NCBI RefSeq assembly: GCF_020075495.1
Contig: NZ_JABYQT010000009.1
Location: 1 to 64,000 of the forward strand
Length of the DNA stretch: 64,000 nucleotides
Direction of reading: 5' to 3'
DNA from: Vreelandella aquamarina
Lineage (GTDB): Bacteria; Pseudomonadota; Gammaproteobacteria; Pseudomonadales; Halomonadaceae
The notes beneath the pieces were generated by a model. The model was not told the DNA's origin and did no database searches. It worked only from the letters and a program-made list of their open reading frames with translations. Both the position numbers and the translations under genes were made by a program. This document shows positions 17,748 to 28,264 of the stretch, one piece after another; the first letter of the stretch is position 1; each line of letters opens with the position of its first letter.

Positions 17748-18227
17748 TTATTGCACAATGAATTCGGTAAACAGCACTTCGCGCAGATCGAGCGGCGGCT
17801 GATTCTCCGTCAGAGGGACGCTGAGGCGGCTGATAATGGCCTGCGCCAACTGCTCCTTGCCCTCCACCGAGGTCAGCTCACTTGCCTGCTTGCCGGAAAG
17901 CAGGATCAGCAGGCGGCTACGTACCTGGGGCATGTGCTCTTCGATAATCGCCTTGCTCTCTTCGTTTCCAACGCGCAGTGTAATGCCGGTGTACAGCAGG
18001 CGCGAGCCGTAGCGGTCATCGTTGAGATTCACCGTGAAGGGATCGATACGTGTAAAGACCGGCGTTTCGCGCACTAGCGGCTTTGCATCTTCACCGTCAG
18101 CGCCATGCCCATCACGTTGATCCAGCACCATGTAGATGGCCGCTGCAGCCCCTATGGTGGAGAGCAGGACCAGCACTACCATTATCCAGAGCAGCTTTTT
18201 AGATCCACCGCTTTTTTTTTCAGCCAT
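17748..18227 (-). CDS. fliL: Basal-body/stator-associated protein FliL
   Basis: A 159-residue inner-membrane protein that surrounds stator units and supports torque. One transmembrane helix (KLLWIMVVLVLLSTIGAAAA, about residues 11-30) follows a short basic cytoplasmic tail, and the periplasmic stomatin-like domain contains FTVNLNDDRYGSRLLYTGIT and ends LREVLFTEFIVQ. I place the start at 18227 (MAEKKSGG), with GACGGA about 9 bases upstream, since the upstream GTG at 18251 has its AGG too close. About 160 bases separate it from fliK. Confidence 0.92.
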   Translation of the reverse strand: MAEKKSGGSKKLLWIMVVLVLLSTIGAAAAIYMVLDQRDGHGADGEDAKPLVRETPVFTRIDPFTVNLNDDRYGSRLLYTGITLRVGNEESKAIIEEHMPQVRSRLLILLSGKQASELTSVEGKEQLAQAIISRLSVPLTENQPPLDLREVLFTEFIVQ

Positions 18228-18389
18228 GTACTTTTCCGTCTCAATCGTCACTACCTGCTACTGATCAGGCATTATGCCCAATGTGGAAGCGGGTGATGAA
18301 ATGAACAGGCTCGCTTGGCAAGCCTATCTTTTGGTTTAGCTGTTTTAACGCCTGCTCAGTCTGCAAGCGTCTGATCAGCGTGCGGGTGT

Positions 18390-19775
18390 TCAGGCGTAAA
18401 GATCGACCCGGCCATCTAGCGTCAGCGTGGTGCTATCGGGCATTGCTGTGCCGTCATGGCTGCCATCTGGCAGCAGGCTATCGCCACTGCTGGCGTCAGC
18501 GATGGCGCCCTTGCCCGATCGAGAAGGCGACTGCTCCCTATGGTGCTGCTGTTCACCCACGGAGGTCTCGCCTAATGAAATGCCCTGTTCCGCCAGCGTT
18601 TCGCGAAGCTGAGGAATGGCATGCTCTATCACTTGGCGAACCTGGGCGTGTGCCGACAAAAAGTGTGCCTGGGTACCCTGGTCGGTCATCTTCAAGGTGA
18701 TGGAGAGGGGGCCGAGCTCAGCCGGATGCAGCTGCATCTGAACCTGTTGGTCGCCACCGCGCTGGGAAAACTGAATCAGCTGCTGACCAAGCTGGGAGGG
18801 CCAGGCTGGGCTGGTGACCGGCGTGCCAATAAAGGAAGGCAGCGCCGTACCCGTGGCACCTTCAGCCAAGGGGCTTGACGGAACGAATGGCTGAAGACCA
18901 CCCGCCATTTGTCCGGCACGCAAGGGCATCAGGTCATCCAGCGTGGTGCCATCTGCTGGTGCGAGAGCCGCCATGATGTCCTGGCTGGCAAGGCTAGTGA
19001 ATGATGGATTAAGGAGGCTGGCTGCCGGGGAGTAGGAAGCGTTTGGGCGGTAAGCATCCAGGGCAGCAGCGTCACTGCGCCACTGTGCCATTGAGGTCAG
19101 CGCAAAAGACGCCTGACGAGCAGGCTCGGCCAGAGGTAGGGGACTGGCCTGCTTACTATCACCCTTGAGCGGGGCAAGCAGGGTGCTTAACGTGCTGCTG
19201 ACTTGCGCCACTTCGTCTTCTGACAACTCGAAGGTACCGGCAACTCCCGCGCCAAGAGGCTGACGAGGATCGATCAGTGCCTGCAGAGTGCTGATGAGGC
19301 TGGCAGTTTCGTCTTCGCCGAGATCAAGCTGTCGAGCGATGCTTTCCAGAGTGGGGACGGCTATCGGCGATGCCTGAGAAGCAGATACGTCGGAGAAGGA
19401 GGCCATCAGCTTGAGACGCTCGGCAATCTCCTCAAGCGGCGTGGATGCTTCGCCCGCGGAAGTATCACGTGCCAGCAGCGACGGAAGCGTTTCTTCGCTG
19501 GCGAGTGAAAGCTGAGACAACAGAGTCGAAAGCTCGGCTTCGCTCAGTTCGAATCCCAGACTGTGTAGTATATCAAGCAGTGCTGCAGCGGGCTCTTCCC
19601 CGATTCCTGCATGAGCCAGATTGGTAGCAGGGGGCTGTGCAGACGCACTGGCCGCTTGCGACAGCGCCTGGCGGAAGAGGGCCTGCGAGGATTCCAGCGG
19701 GCCAGTCAGTGCCGGCCTGGCTGGCGAGGAAGCGTCCTGGTGCTGTACCCCTGAAAGCAATAGCTGTAGGTTCAT
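18390..19775 (-). CDS. fliK: Hook-length control protein FliK
   Basis: A 461-residue FliK, the secreted molecular ruler that measures the hook and switches export specificity through FlhB. The long N-terminal part is low-complexity (Ala/Ser/Leu/Gln rich, with repeats of an LSTLLS type). The conserved C-terminal switch domain lies at about residues 330-410: QQVQMQLHPAELGPLSITLK, then QVRQVIEHAIPQLRETLAEQ and GISLGETSV. Fits the operon position between fliJ and fliL. A second FliK-like gene occurs at 29205. Confidence 0.93.
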   Translation of the reverse strand: MNLQLLLSGVQHQDASSPARPALTGPLESSQALFRQALSQAASASAQPPATNLAHAGIGEEPAAALLDILHSLGFELSEAELSTLLSQLSLASEETLPSLLARDTSAGEASTPLEEIAERLKLMASFSDVSASQASPIAVPTLESIARQLDLGEDETASLISTLQALIDPRQPLGAGVAGTFELSEDEVAQVSSTLSTLLAPLKGDSKQASPLPLAEPARQASFALTSMAQWRSDAAALDAYRPNASYSPAASLLNPSFTSLASQDIMAALAPADGTTLDDLMPLRAGQMAGGLQPFVPSSPLAEGATGTALPSFIGTPVTSPAWPSQLGQQLIQFSQRGGDQQVQMQLHPAELGPLSITLKMTDQGTQAHFLSAHAQVRQVIEHAIPQLRETLAEQGISLGETSVGEQQHHREQSPSRSGKGAIADASSGDSLLPDGSHDGTAMPDSTTLTLDGRVDLYA

Positions 19776-19795
19776 GTACTATTCCTCGGGCGCCG

Positions 19796-20248
19796 TCAGT
19801 GCGGCGTTTCGTTGCGCTGGCGGGCCAGACGGCCGTTCACCAGGTCATCACTTGTTTTTTGTTCAGAACGCTCAAGACGGCGGTGCTCTTCCGATAACCG
19901 GCGTGTGGCCAGTGTATCGTAGGAGGATAGCTTGCGCTGTTCCTGCTGCCAGTGCTGCTGGCTTTTCTGAACCCGTTGCTGCTGGGCAATAAGCGCTTGG
20001 CGTGCACGGCTAAGGGCTGCGTCAAGCGAGGCCAGAAACTGCTGGTAGTTGTACATGGTGGCCGGGTCGATACCTTCGCGCATCGCCTTTTGCAAGCGCT
20101 CGGCGTATTCGGCGCGGTACTGGCTCAGCGACTGCAGTTGAGCGGCGGTCTGCTGCTCGGTCTGGCGCTCCTGCGCGAGCAGTTTACCTGCCTGGTCACG
20201 GGCATCCTTGGCCATGCCCGTCAACATTTCAAGCTGTGAATGACTCAT
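19796..20248 (-). CDS. fliJ: Flagellar export stalk protein FliJ
   Basis: A 150-residue, almost entirely helical protein (Gln/Ala/Leu/Arg rich), predicted to form the two-stranded coiled coil that sits in the FliI hexamer like the gamma subunit of F1-ATPase. Starts [20 protein letters not shown]; contains [20 protein letters not shown] and ends [16 protein letters not shown]. Overlaps the fliI stop by 4 bases. Confidence 0.92.
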   Translation of the reverse strand: MSHSQLEMLTGMAKDARDQAGKLLAQERQTEQQTAAQLQSLSQYRAEYAERLQKAMREGIDPATMYNYQQFLASLDAALSRARQALIAQQQRVQKSQQHWQQEQRKLSSYDTLATRRLSEEHRRLERSEQKTSDDLVNGRLARQRNETPH

Positions 20249-21639
20249 GTTCGGCCTCCCACCACGGCGTGCAGTGCTTGGTGTGACTCTTCAAGCGTTG
20301 CCCGCTCATCGATATTCTGTTGAAGAAAACGCTCCAGTGCAGGAAAAAGTTTCACTGCTTCGTCAAGCCTGGGGTCGTGCCCCGGGCTGTAGGCTCCAAC
20401 GCTGATCAGGTCACGGTTACGTTGGTAGCGGGAAAACATCTGCTTGAAGACACGCGCCTCCTGCAGTTGTTCAGGAGTGGCAATGGCGGTCATGGCCCGA
20501 CTGATCGACGCTTCGATATCGATTGCCGGATAGTGTCCAGCTTCGGCCAAGCTGCGCGAGAGCACAATATGACCGTCCAGAATGGCCCTCGCGGAGTCTG
20601 CAATAGGATCCTGCTGGTCATCGCCTTCGGTCAGGACGGTATAGAACGCGGTAATCGATCCGCCGCCGCGTTCGGCGTTGCCGGCGCGCTCCACAAGTCC
20701 CGGCAGCTTGGCAAAGACAGAGGGCGGGTACCCCTTGGTAGCTGGCGGCTCGCCAATCGCCAGGGCGATTTCCCGCTGGGCCATGGCGTAGCGTGTCAAC
20801 GAATCCATGATCAAAAGCACGTTTTTTCCCGTATCACGAAACCCTTCGGCAAGGCGCGTGGCGTACGCGGCACCCTGGAGCCGCTGCAGCGGCGAGGTGT
20901 CGGCTGGTGCGGCCACGACCACCGAGCGGCGGCGGCCTTCCGGGCCCAGAATGTGATCGATGAAATCCTGTACTTCACGGCCACGCTCGCCAATCAGCCC
21001 CACAACGATGACATCGGCCTGGGTATAGCGCGCCATCATGCCGAGCAGTACCGATTTACCCACCCCCGAGCCGGCAAATAGCCCCATCCGCTGGCCTCTA
21101 CCGACGCTCAAAAGAGCATTGATCGCGCGGATGCCCACATCGATCTGATCTTCTATCGGTGCTCTGGAAAGCGGGTTGAGCGGGGCTGAGCTGAGGGTTG
21201 CGTGAGGAACATCATCGATGCCTTCACGGTCATCCAACGGCTTGCCATTGCCGTCCAGTACGCGTCCGAGGAGTTCGTCGCCAATGGGAAAACGGCGTGC
21301 GCTATGGCCGCTGCCATCCCCCAGCGGTGATACGCGAGCGCCAGGCATCAGCCCGGAAATCTCTTCCAAGGGCATCAAGAAGAGCTTGTCGCCGGCAAAC
21401 CCCACTACTTCCGCTTCGGCATGTCTATTACTATCAGCCAGGCGGCCATCTGGCCCGGGCAGCTCTATCTGGCAGGCGCTGCCGACGGCCACACGCAGCC
21501 CCACGACTTCAATGACCATGCCGGTGGCGCGCGTTACCCGACCGCTGCTGCGGTGGGACGGCAACCGGCTGACGCGCTGCGTGGTGCGGCGTACAGCCTT
21601 GCGCCAGTGATGCTGATGCGGACAGGTCGAGTCGCTCAT
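20245..21639 (-). CDS. fliI: Flagellar export ATPase FliI
   Basis: A 464-residue F1-beta-like ATPase that energises substrate unfolding and export. Walker [14 protein letters not shown] lies near residues 178-190, Walker B is [20 protein letters not shown], and the type III ATPase signature [20 protein letters not shown] follows. The protein ends with the usual helical lobe. Eleven bases separate it from fliH, whose product holds it at the C ring. Confidence 0.96.
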   Translation of the reverse strand: MSDSTCPHQHHWRKAVRRTTQRVSRLPSHRSSGRVTRATGMVIEVVGLRVAVGSACQIELPGPDGRLADSNRHAEAEVVGFAGDKLFLMPLEEISGLMPGARVSPLGDGSGHSARRFPIGDELLGRVLDGNGKPLDDREGIDDVPHATLSSAPLNPLSRAPIEDQIDVGIRAINALLSVGRGQRMGLFAGSGVGKSVLLGMMARYTQADVIVVGLIGERGREVQDFIDHILGPEGRRRSVVVAAPADTSPLQRLQGAAYATRLAEGFRDTGKNVLLIMDSLTRYAMAQREIALAIGEPPATKGYPPSVFAKLPGLVERAGNAERGGGSITAFYTVLTEGDDQQDPIADSARAILDGHIVLSRSLAEAGHYPAIDIEASISRAMTAIATPEQLQEARVFKQMFSRYQRNRDLISVGAYSPGHDPRLDEAVKLFPALERFLQQNIDERATLEESHQALHAVVGGRT

Positions 21640-21650
21640 GGGCTGCTCAT

Positions 21651-22412
21651 TTATGATGACGCCGAGGTTGAAGAATGGCGCTTGCGGGCCTGGGCTTCAA
21701 TAGCCTGCCAGCGCGTTTCAAACGTTGCATCCAGCTCGCCCTGGGCGCTGGTCACTCGGCAGCCGCCGCGTGCCAGCTGATCATCGGGCTGCAGCTTCCA
21801 GCCGGCGGCGTTGAGCTCGGCGCCTAAATGCTCTTCGACGACGGCATGATCCTCGATATTCAGCCACAGACGCTGCGGACCTACCAGGGGTGGCTCGGTA
21901 TGCAGAAGTTCACGCACGATGGTCAGCACCTGCTCGGGTTTCTCCTGCAGCGCTTCCCCGGCAAGCTGTCTACCGGTGGCCAGCGCCAGCTCGACCAGAT
22001 CATGGGCGATGGTGTCGTCGAGTCGATCCAGCGCATCCGCAAACTGTCTGGCCAGTGCCTCCAGCGGCGTAATGGTCTGGCGAACCTGGTTTTCCAGTTC
22101 TTGGCGCGCCTGAGCGCGGCCCTCTTCCAGACCTTTCATGACGCCTTCGGCATGCCCTTTCTCAAGGCCAGCCTGATAGCCTTTCTCTTCCGCTTCCTGG
22201 CGAAGCTGCTCATAGACGGCCTGACGCTGTTCCTGCTCGCGTTGATGTGCCTGCTCGGCGGCCTTTTGAGCGGCCAGCACTTTTCGCTGGTGCGCCGTCG
22301 GTTCGCTGCTGAACGTCCGTTCATCATTTCGACTGGTCGTGCCCAGTTCGTCCATCTGCCAGCGTTTCCAGCTGCCATGGCGGTCAAACTCGGGCGTCGA
22401 CGGGTTAGACAT
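21651..22412 (-). CDS. fliH: Flagellar assembly protein FliH
   Basis: A 253-residue regulator that binds FliI and ties it to FliN. The N-terminal half is a charged, Gln/Glu-rich coiled coil including a glycine-spaced helix ([20 protein letters not shown], then LEEGRAQ), the GxxxG repeat typical of FliH. The C-terminal domain has [17 protein letters not shown] and ends with the sequence expected for the V-ATPase-E-like lobe ([20 protein letters not shown]). I choose ATG 22412 (MSNPSTPEF) because GGGGATGACG lies at good distance; ATG 22421 is possible. Confidence 0.92.
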   Translation of the reverse strand: MSNPSTPEFDRHGSWKRWQMDELGTTSRNDERTFSSEPTAHQRKVLAAQKAAEQAHQREQEQRQAVYEQLRQEAEEKGYQAGLEKGHAEGVMKGLEEGRAQARQELENQVRQTITPLEALARQFADALDRLDDTIAHDLVELALATGRQLAGEALQEKPEQVLTIVRELLHTEPPLVGPQRLWLNIEDHAVVEEHLGAELNAAGWKLQPDDQLARGGCRVTSAQGELDATFETRWQAIEAQARKRHSSTSASS

Positions 22413-23412
22413 ACTCGTCATCCCCGCCAGCCAGCACGATTTCGCCGGAGTCGGCCAGGCGGCGTACTACCTGCAGAATAGCCTTCTGCTCGGTTTCGAC
22501 CTGGGAGACACGTATCGGCCCGCGCGCTTCCATGTCTTCGCGCACAAGGTCGGCGGCGCGCTGGGACATGTTGCGCAGGAACTTGTCGACCAGCGCCTCC
22601 TGGGCGCCCTTGAGCGCGACGACCAGCGAGTTGGTCTCGACTTCCTGTAGCACCATCTGGATGGCACGGTTGTCCAGGTCGAGCAGGTTCTCGAAAAGGA
22701 ACATCTCGTCGATGATCTTCTGAGCGAGGTCTTCGCTGTGAGCCCGCACGGTTTCGATGGCTGTCTCTTCCTGAGAAGAGTTCATCAGGTTGAGGATCTC
22801 GGCTGCGGTTCTCACGCCGCCCATCTTGCTGCGCTTGAGGTTCTGGCCATCCAGCATGCTGGTCAGTACCTCGGTCAGCTCCTGAAGAGCCGCTGGCTGA
22901 ACGCCGCTGAAGGTAGCGATACGCAGGACGACATCGTTACGCAGCTTCTCTTCGAACAGTTCCAGAATATCCGCGGCCTGGTGGCGCTCCAGGTGAACCA
23001 GAATCGTGGCAATGATCTGCGGATGCTCATCGCGGATCAGCTCGGCCACCATGGAGGCTTCCATGAGGTTGAGCGCATCGATACCCGAGTTGTTACCCGT
23101 ACTATCAAGTATGTCTTCGATCAGGCTGGTAGCCCGTTCACTGCCCAGCGCCTTGGTAAGCACCGAACGGATATGCTCGCTGGAATTGAGGTTGAGCGCG
23201 ACAAACTCTTCGGTTTCGCGATGGAAGGCTTCCAGCACCGCTTTCATGTCTTCATGAGAGATCTGGTTGAGCTTGGCCATCTCCAAGCTGATCTCTTGCA
23301 CTTCACTGGCGCTCAGGTACTTGAAGACCTCAGCCGCACTGTCTTCATCAAGGGCGAGCAGCAGAATGGCGCTCTTGCGAGTGCCGCTCATGTCGGCCGT
23401 TGCACTACTCAT
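22405..23412 (-). CDS. fliG: Flagellar motor switch protein FliG
   Basis: A 335-residue rotor protein that interacts with MotA for torque. The N-terminal domain binds FliF ([20 protein letters not shown]), the middle domain contains the EHPQ motif ([20 protein letters not shown]), and the C-terminal domain carries the torque helix with the conserved charged residues ([20 protein letters not shown], then [20 protein letters not shown] text). The start at 23412 or 23418 overlaps the end of fliF. Length equals E. coli FliG (331). Confidence 0.96.
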   Translation of the reverse strand: MSSATADMSGTRKSAILLLALDEDSAAEVFKYLSASEVQEISLEMAKLNQISHEDMKAVLEAFHRETEEFVALNLNSSEHIRSVLTKALGSERATSLIEDILDSTGNNSGIDALNLMEASMVAELIRDEHPQIIATILVHLERHQAADILELFEEKLRNDVVLRIATFSGVQPAALQELTEVLTSMLDGQNLKRSKMGGVRTAAEILNLMNSSQEETAIETVRAHSEDLAQKIIDEMFLFENLLDLDNRAIQMVLQEVETNSLVVALKGAQEALVDKFLRNMSQRAADLVREDMEARGPIRVSQVETEQKAILQVVRRLADSGEIVLAGGDDEYV

Positions 23413-25171
23413 TGGCATTCATCCAGCTGCGAATGATCATGGCGACCATGCGGGGATCTTCTTGGGCCATTTCTCGCAGGTCATTAAGGTTGTGCTCGTA
23501 AAGCGATGTCTTGCGCCGCCGCTTGGGCTGGCCGCTGTAGGTATCATCGCTCTCGTCAAAGGTCGTGTCTTCGCTCTCGTCCTCGTCGCCTTCACCGCCG
23601 ACACTGGCGGTCAACGTGCGCCCTGGCATGGCGGCAGGGGCGGCAAGCGGCGTTTGCGTATAGCGCTTGATCAAGGGGCGCAGAATCAGCAGATACAGCA
23701 GCAGTGCGACAATCGCTACCAGCAGGTAGCGGCCCAGCGTGCTGGCCATGGCCCGAATCTCTGGATCCTTCCACCATACGGTTTCTTCGATCTCTTCGCG
23801 GGTATCGGCGAAGGGCGAGTTCACGACTTCGATCTGATCCCCGCGCACTTGAGAAAAGCCGATCGCCTGCTGCACCAGACGCTCGATCTGGGCAACTTCG
23901 ACATCGGTCAAGGCAACGCGCTCGATCTCGCCTGCGTCATTGGCGACCTCGCGATAGTTGACCACCACGGCGGCCGACAGCCGCTCTACCTGCCCAAGCC
24001 GGTGTTGAACATGCTCAACACTGCGATCGACTTCGTAATTGACCACGTCTTCCTGGCGCAGGCTGCGCAGCGCATCGGCGGGTGCGTCCTCACCGCCTTC
24101 CTCACCTTCGCCATCTGCCTGATTGATGGGGGAGGGGGCAGTGCCGGGAGGCGTGTTGCTCAGCGCGCCAGGAATGCCGCTGGCAAGCGGATCATCGCCA
24201 TCAAACGACAGGCTGAGCTGACGGCTGCGTATTGCGGCCTCGTTGGGCGGCTGGTTCGGTCCGTAGCGCTCCGAGGTCTGTTCACGGCGTGAAAAGTCAA
24301 TTTGTGCCGCAACCTGGGCGCGCACATTGGTGCTGCCCAGGATGGGCGTCAGGATATGTTCGATGCGCTGCTGATAGGAGCGCTCCACTTCGGCAATGTA
24401 TGCAAGCTGAGTGCCGTCCAGATCAGAGCCTTTCGTGGTGTCGGTAGACAGCAGACGACCGTTCTGATCAACGACGGTGACATTATCGGCAGCCAGTTCA
24501 GGAACGCTGCCGGATACCATGTGGACAATGGCGTTCACTTGCCCTTCACCCAGCGCCCGGCCGGGTACCAGGGTCAGAATCACGGAGGCCTTGGCGGGCT
24601 CGCGGTCGCGAATGAATACCGATGGCTTGGCCAGGGAGAGGTGCACGCGCACCCGCTCGACCGGCCCCAGGGACTCGATGGAGCGGGCAAGCTCACCTTC
24701 AAGGCCGCGCTGGAAGTTCACCTGCTCGGCAAATTGGCTGATGCCGAAGGCCTGGGTGTCCATCAGCTCAAGGCCCAGATTGCCTCCACGCGGAAGGCCT
24801 TGTTCGGCAAGTTGAAGCCGCAGTGTGTGGATCTGGTCGCTGGGCACGAGCAGTGCCTGGCCGCCCTCGCTGAACCGATAGGGCACGCCGCGGCTATCCA
24901 GCTCGGCGATGATGCGCCCGCCGTCGGCCTCGCTGAGGTTGCTGTAAAGCACGCGGTAATCCGGGCTGCTTGCCCACATGAACAGCGCCGCCACCACGGC
25001 AATAGACGCCGCCGCGGCAAACAACAGCATTACCAGCGGATTGCTGCGCAGCTGCTTTAGCATGCGTTCAACCGCAGATTGACTGTTTGACGTGCTGTTG
25101 GTGGAGCTGCTGGAAGAAGCGTTTTGTGTCGTACTGTTTTGACGGCCTGCCGTTGCACCTGCTTCGCTCAT
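23405..25171 (-). CDS. fliF: MS-ring protein FliF
   Basis: A 588-residue membrane ring protein, the founding structure of the basal body. Transmembrane helices lie near residues ~48-68 ([20 protein letters not shown]) and ~475-497 ([20 protein letters not shown]). The periplasmic ring-building motifs follow the first ([20 protein letters not shown]). The C-terminal tail binds FliG ([20 protein letters not shown]). I place the start at 25171, where GGAGGG lies 5 bases upstream; the longer reading from 25249 has no ribosome-binding site. The linker after the start is unusually Ser/Asn/Thr-rich. Confidence 0.95.
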   Translation of the reverse strand: MSEAGATAGRQNSTTQNASSSSSTNSTSNSQSAVERMLKQLRSNPLVMLLFAAAASIAVVAALFMWASSPDYRVLYSNLSEADGGRIIAELDSRGVPYRFSEGGQALLVPSDQIHTLRLQLAEQGLPRGGNLGLELMDTQAFGISQFAEQVNFQRGLEGELARSIESLGPVERVRVHLSLAKPSVFIRDREPAKASVILTLVPGRALGEGQVNAIVHMVSGSVPELAADNVTVVDQNGRLLSTDTTKGSDLDGTQLAYIAEVERSYQQRIEHILTPILGSTNVRAQVAAQIDFSRREQTSERYGPNQPPNEAAIRSRQLSLSFDGDDPLASGIPGALSNTPPGTAPSPINQADGEGEEGGEDAPADALRSLRQEDVVNYEVDRSVEHVQHRLGQVERLSAAVVVNYREVANDAGEIERVALTDVEVAQIERLVQQAIGFSQVRGDQIEVVNSPFADTREEIEETVWWKDPEIRAMASTLGRYLLVAIVALLLYLLILRPLIKRYTQTPLAAPAAMPGRTLTASVGGEGDEDESEDTTFDESDDTYSGQPKRRRKTSLYEHNLNDLREMAQEDPRMVAMIIRSWMNANE

Positions 25172-25425
25172 GCGTCCCTCCATAGGGGTAAGCAGATCAG
25201 GTGTCGGCCCAGGCACATCACCAAAGAAGGCATAGGCTATATCCGTCAATCGCGGTTATCCGCAAAACAAAAGAGCGGAATTGTGATGGGCGCCATTATG
25301 CGGAGGTGTGTCGAGCATAAATGAACGAAAAGGTTGGCTTTTGATACGCATTTGTTCGTATGAGGCGATCGTCAGGAGTGTTAGGCTTCGCCCATTATCT
25401 ACTTTCCAGCCGATGAGGCATGTCT

Positions 25426-25755
25426 ATGAGTACACCGGCGATACAGTCAGCGCTTCAACAGATGCAGGGGCTGGCCACACAGGCAGCGGCGCAGCCTTTA
25501 AAAGGTGGGCATGTCTCGACGGCGGTAGGGCAAGGTGGTTTTGGCAGTGAGCTGCAGGCCTCCATCCAGCGCATCAACCGCCTTCAGAAGACGGCAGACA
25601 CCAAGGCGATGGCCTTTCAGGCCGGCGAGCCCAATATCGAGCTCAACGACGTCATGGTAGACATGCAAAAAGCGAGCGTTGCCTTTCAGATGGGGCTTCA
25701 GGTGCGTAACCGCCTGGTCACCGCCTATCGTGATGTCATGAATATGCAGGTCTGA
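25426..25755 (+). CDS. fliE: Hook-basal body protein FliE
   Basis: A 109-residue adaptor that joins the MS ring/export gate to the rod. Conserved C-terminal half: AGEPNIELNDVMVDMQKASV, AFQMGLQVRNRLVTAYRDVM and NMQV. I choose ATG 25426 because TGAGG lies 7 bases upstream; the ATG at 25420 is almost on top of it. It is transcribed divergently from fliF, from the 254-base gap 25172-25425, in which I see no sigma-28 promoter. Confidence 0.94.
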   Translation: MSTPAIQSALQQMQGLATQAAAQPLKGGHVSTAVGQGGFGSELQASIQRINRLQKTADTKAMAFQAGEPNIELNDVMVDMQKASVAFQMGLQVRNRLVTAYRDVMNMQV

Positions 25756-25831
25756 CCCCTGCTCGGTTCAGTGCAGACAGCGAGCGTCAAGAATCAATGC
25801 CATGCGTCTGGTTAACGCTCGCCTTTGGGCG

Positions 25832-26200
25832 TCAAGCTTCGAGCGAGATCAGTCGGCCCTGCAGCTCTTCCAGCCGCTCGGCCAGTTGCAGGACTTCCTC
25901 GGCAGGAATTTGGCGGATTACCTCGCCGGACTCACGATCAACGACTCGCGTAATGACGCGCGACGACTGTTCGCTTACCTCGAACTCCAGGCCATGCGGG
26001 CGCATGGTGGCGTTGATTCGCTGAAGCGGCTCGACCAGTTCACCTTTGCTTATCGCATCGGCGGCAGCGCCTTGCTGAGTGGCAGAACCATCCGTGACGG
26101 AGAGTTGGGTCAGCGTACTGTCCAGCCGTTGCTGTGGCGTCAAGGTGCGTGACGAAGTGCTTGATAGCGTTGTTATCATATCCGTTAGTGGTGATGTCAT
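25832..26200 (-). CDS. flaG: FlaG-family protein
   Basis: A 122-residue FlaG homologue, a small protein of unsettled role that affects filament length in polar flagellates and usually sits beside flagellin genes. The conserved C-terminal half reads LEFEVSEQSSRVITRVVDRE, SGEVIRQIPAEEVLQLAERL then EELQGRLISLEA. The N-terminal half is Ser/Thr/Gln rich. The start at 26200 has GAGGAA about 9 bases upstream, better than the ATG six codons earlier. It has its own sigma-28 promoter at 26305-26331. No flagellin gene lies next to it here. Confidence 0.9.
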   Translation of the reverse strand: MTSPLTDMITTLSSTSSRTLTPQQRLDSTLTQLSVTDGSATQQGAAADAISKGELVEPLQRINATMRPHGLEFEVSEQSSRVITRVVDRESGEVIRQIPAEEVLQLAERLEELQGRLISLEA

Positions 26201-26522
26201 GAGAGCCGTTCCTCGCAAAGATAAGCGCTAATATTAACTTCCGGTTATTTCCCTTGATTGAGTGAAGCGCAAGCCCCGCATAATTTTATTGAGCTTCACC
26301 CATACCATCGGCCAATGCGCCGTAAACTTTATATACCTCTAGCGAAAACGCCCCTCTCCCCCAGTCGATGGGGCATTCAGCGTTAATGGCGGCTTGCCTG
26401 GGCTAAGAGAAAGTATGCGTTGGGCATCTGCGATTGCTTGAGTGCATCTGATATGCTTCGCCGGTTTGTGACAAGTTGTAAACGGTAGTTTCGATTAACG
26501 CAGTCGCTAAAGCGAGGCGAAC
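26201..26522. other. Intergenic region between flaG and the PilZ/HD-GYP gene
   Basis: A gene-free stretch of about 320 bases between divergent genes. It holds the minus-strand sigma-28 promoter for flaG (26305-26331) and an imperfect inverted repeat around 26349-26382 (AACGCCCC, then GGGGC and GCGTT). The half nearer to 26523 must carry the promoter for the plus-strand gene, but I cannot single out convincing boxes. No open reading frame here looks like a gene. Confidence 0.6.
26305..26331 (-). promoter_or_regulatory. Sigma-28 promoter of flaG
   Basis: Read on the minus strand: -35 box TAAAGTTT (26331-26324, exact consensus), 11-base spacer, -10 box GCCGATGG (26312-26305). It lies about 105 bases upstream of the flaG start, leaving a long 5' leader. 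Confidence 0.9.
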
Positions 26523-28211
26523 ATGCTAGCGCAGCAAGATGGATATGAAACGGTTGCCAACGTGGCAATGATCGAGTCACTGCTGGATACCATGATAGAA
26601 AGTGGGGGGGTGTCGCTTTGCATGGCGGTGCCCGGGTCTCTCGCCGAACCTATCGTCTTGATGGAGCAGCATCCGGGTGAGTCGCTCGTGATGGATCTCT
26701 CTTCCGTCGATTATCTGATGGGGCGTCTTCAGCAGGGAGAGGCTTTCTATCTTCGCGGTCAGGCGCAGAACAAGGTCGTCCGTACACCATCTCTCAACCT
26801 TACCGAGGTGCGCCGTTCGGGTGGGCGCTTGCTGTGCTGCAGTGACTATCCGGCCACTCTGGATGTGCTGCAGCGGCGTGAGTCCTTTCGTGCGGAGCTG
26901 CGCATGGGAATGGTCGTGTCGGCCAATGTGTTCGGCGTGCTGGGGGATACGGTAGCAGGCGAGTTGCGCGATATTTCCCAGGACGGTTGCCAGCTGGAGC
27001 TGCCGCTCACTGCCAGCGGCATACTGGCCGAAACAGAAGGCCCTTTGAAACTTGCCTTCAGTTTTCCCGATGGTACCTACTTCGAAGGGCACGGAGCTGC
27101 GCGACATCAAAAGGTCGACCCGGAGCGGCACTTGCTGCGTGTAGGCTTCAAGTTTACTGGTTTTACCGCCGAGCAAGAGCGCCAGGTATGGTATTTCGTG
27201 TGTGAAATAGAGCGCGAGGCGGCTCGCTACAAGAAGGAGGGCGCTGATGGGCGCCAGTCATCACCGCTCTTCGAGCAGCCCCGTAAGCATATCGACACCG
27301 AGCATGTAGGGCGTCGCGATATCAAGCTTTATGCTACGCCCATGGCGCGACGGCTCGTCAAGGTAGCGGCCTACCTGAATGCCCAACTGTTGCTGCTGCA
27401 GCAAGGTAGCAATATCGATGGTCGGCGGCTGTCGCGTAACGCCGATCGCGTACTGGCGCTGCATGAGGAGGATCGCGAAGGGTTGCTGTTTGCCTCGCGC
27501 TGCATGTCGTTCGAGCCCTTGCTGGTGCGCCATGGGATCGGCGTGGCGGTTCATCTGTTGGATTTGGTGGGTGCCAATATGCCCCACGAGGCGCGAAAGG
27601 CCATTGTGGCGAGCGGCTTGATTCATGACCTGGGGAAAGCCTTGGTACCGCACGTGGTATATAGAGTGCCACGTTTCGAGGCGACACACCGCCAGGCAAT
27701 GAGTGAGCACGTCTCGCTGCTGATCGGCCGTCTTCAGCACTGCCAGTGGCTGTCGAAGCATATCGTTCAGGCGGTCGTTGGCGGCATCAATGAGCGTCTG
27801 GATGGCAGCGGTTATCCCGATGGGTTGAGCGGCAGTGATATCAACGAACTTGCCAAGGCTTCTGCGGTCGTTGATGTAGTGGAAGCGATGAGGCGTGACC
27901 GTACTGACCGGCCTGCCACGACGACCCAGCAGATCTATCGTCATCTACTGGGTCACGGCCATCAGTTCGATTCGCGGTGGATAAAGTGCTATATCGAGCA
28001 CTTCAAGGTGCTGCCAGTTGGCACTCTGGTGCGCTTTTCCAGTGATCAGCTTGGCTGGATAACCCGTCTGGATCAAGCGGGCGCGCCTGCTGAGGTGGTG
28101 CTGACCCAGCAGGCCGAGCCGCCCATGCGCGATACGCTTGGCAGCGTCGTCAGTGGCGACGTGCATGATCGGCTAGGCAAGCCCGTACAGGAAGTAGCCG
28201 TTTCAACCTGA
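26523..28211 (+). CDS. YcgR-like PilZ protein fused to a degenerate HD-GYP domain
   Basis: A 562-residue soluble protein with three parts. Residues ~10-112 resemble the YcgR N-terminal domain of the flagellar brake. Residues ~115-225 are a PilZ domain with both c-di-GMP motifs: QRRESFR (R118, R119, R123) and DISQDG. Residues ~320-480 are an HD-GYP domain: HDLGK (H368, D369) and DGSGYPDGL (427-435) are present, but the usual HHE just before DGSGYP is INE (422-424), so two metal-ligand histidines are missing. The PilZ part should bind c-di-GMP; phosphodiesterase activity is doubtful. Position among flagellar genes suggests a motor or assembly regulator. A run of seven G occurs at 26604-26610 in codons ~28-30. 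Confidence 0.88.
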   Translation: MLAQQDGYETVANVAMIESLLDTMIESGGVSLCMAVPGSLAEPIVLMEQHPGESLVMDLSSVDYLMGRLQQGEAFYLRGQAQNKVVRTPSLNLTEVRRSGGRLLCCSDYPATLDVLQRRESFRAELRMGMVVSANVFGVLGDTVAGELRDISQDGCQLELPLTASGILAETEGPLKLAFSFPDGTYFEGHGAARHQKVDPERHLLRVGFKFTGFTAEQERQVWYFVCEIEREAARYKKEGADGRQSSPLFEQPRKHIDTEHVGRRDIKLYATPMARRLVKVAAYLNAQLLLLQQGSNIDGRRLSRNADRVLALHEEDREGLLFASRCMSFEPLLVRHGIGVAVHLLDLVGANMPHEARKAIVASGLIHDLGKALVPHVVYRVPRFEATHRQAMSEHVSLLIGRLQHCQWLSKHIVQAVVGGINERLDGSGYPDGLSGSDINELAKASAVVDVVEAMRRDRTDRPATTTQQIYRHLLGHGHQFDSRWIKCYIEHFKVLPVGTLVRFSSDQLGWITRLDQAGAPAEVVLTQQAEPPMRDTLGSVVSGDVHDRLGKPVQEVAVST

Positions 28212-28264
28212 GGGAGGCGCATGTAAATAATCGCGATCTTGTAAAGAAAACTCGGCTTATCCGC

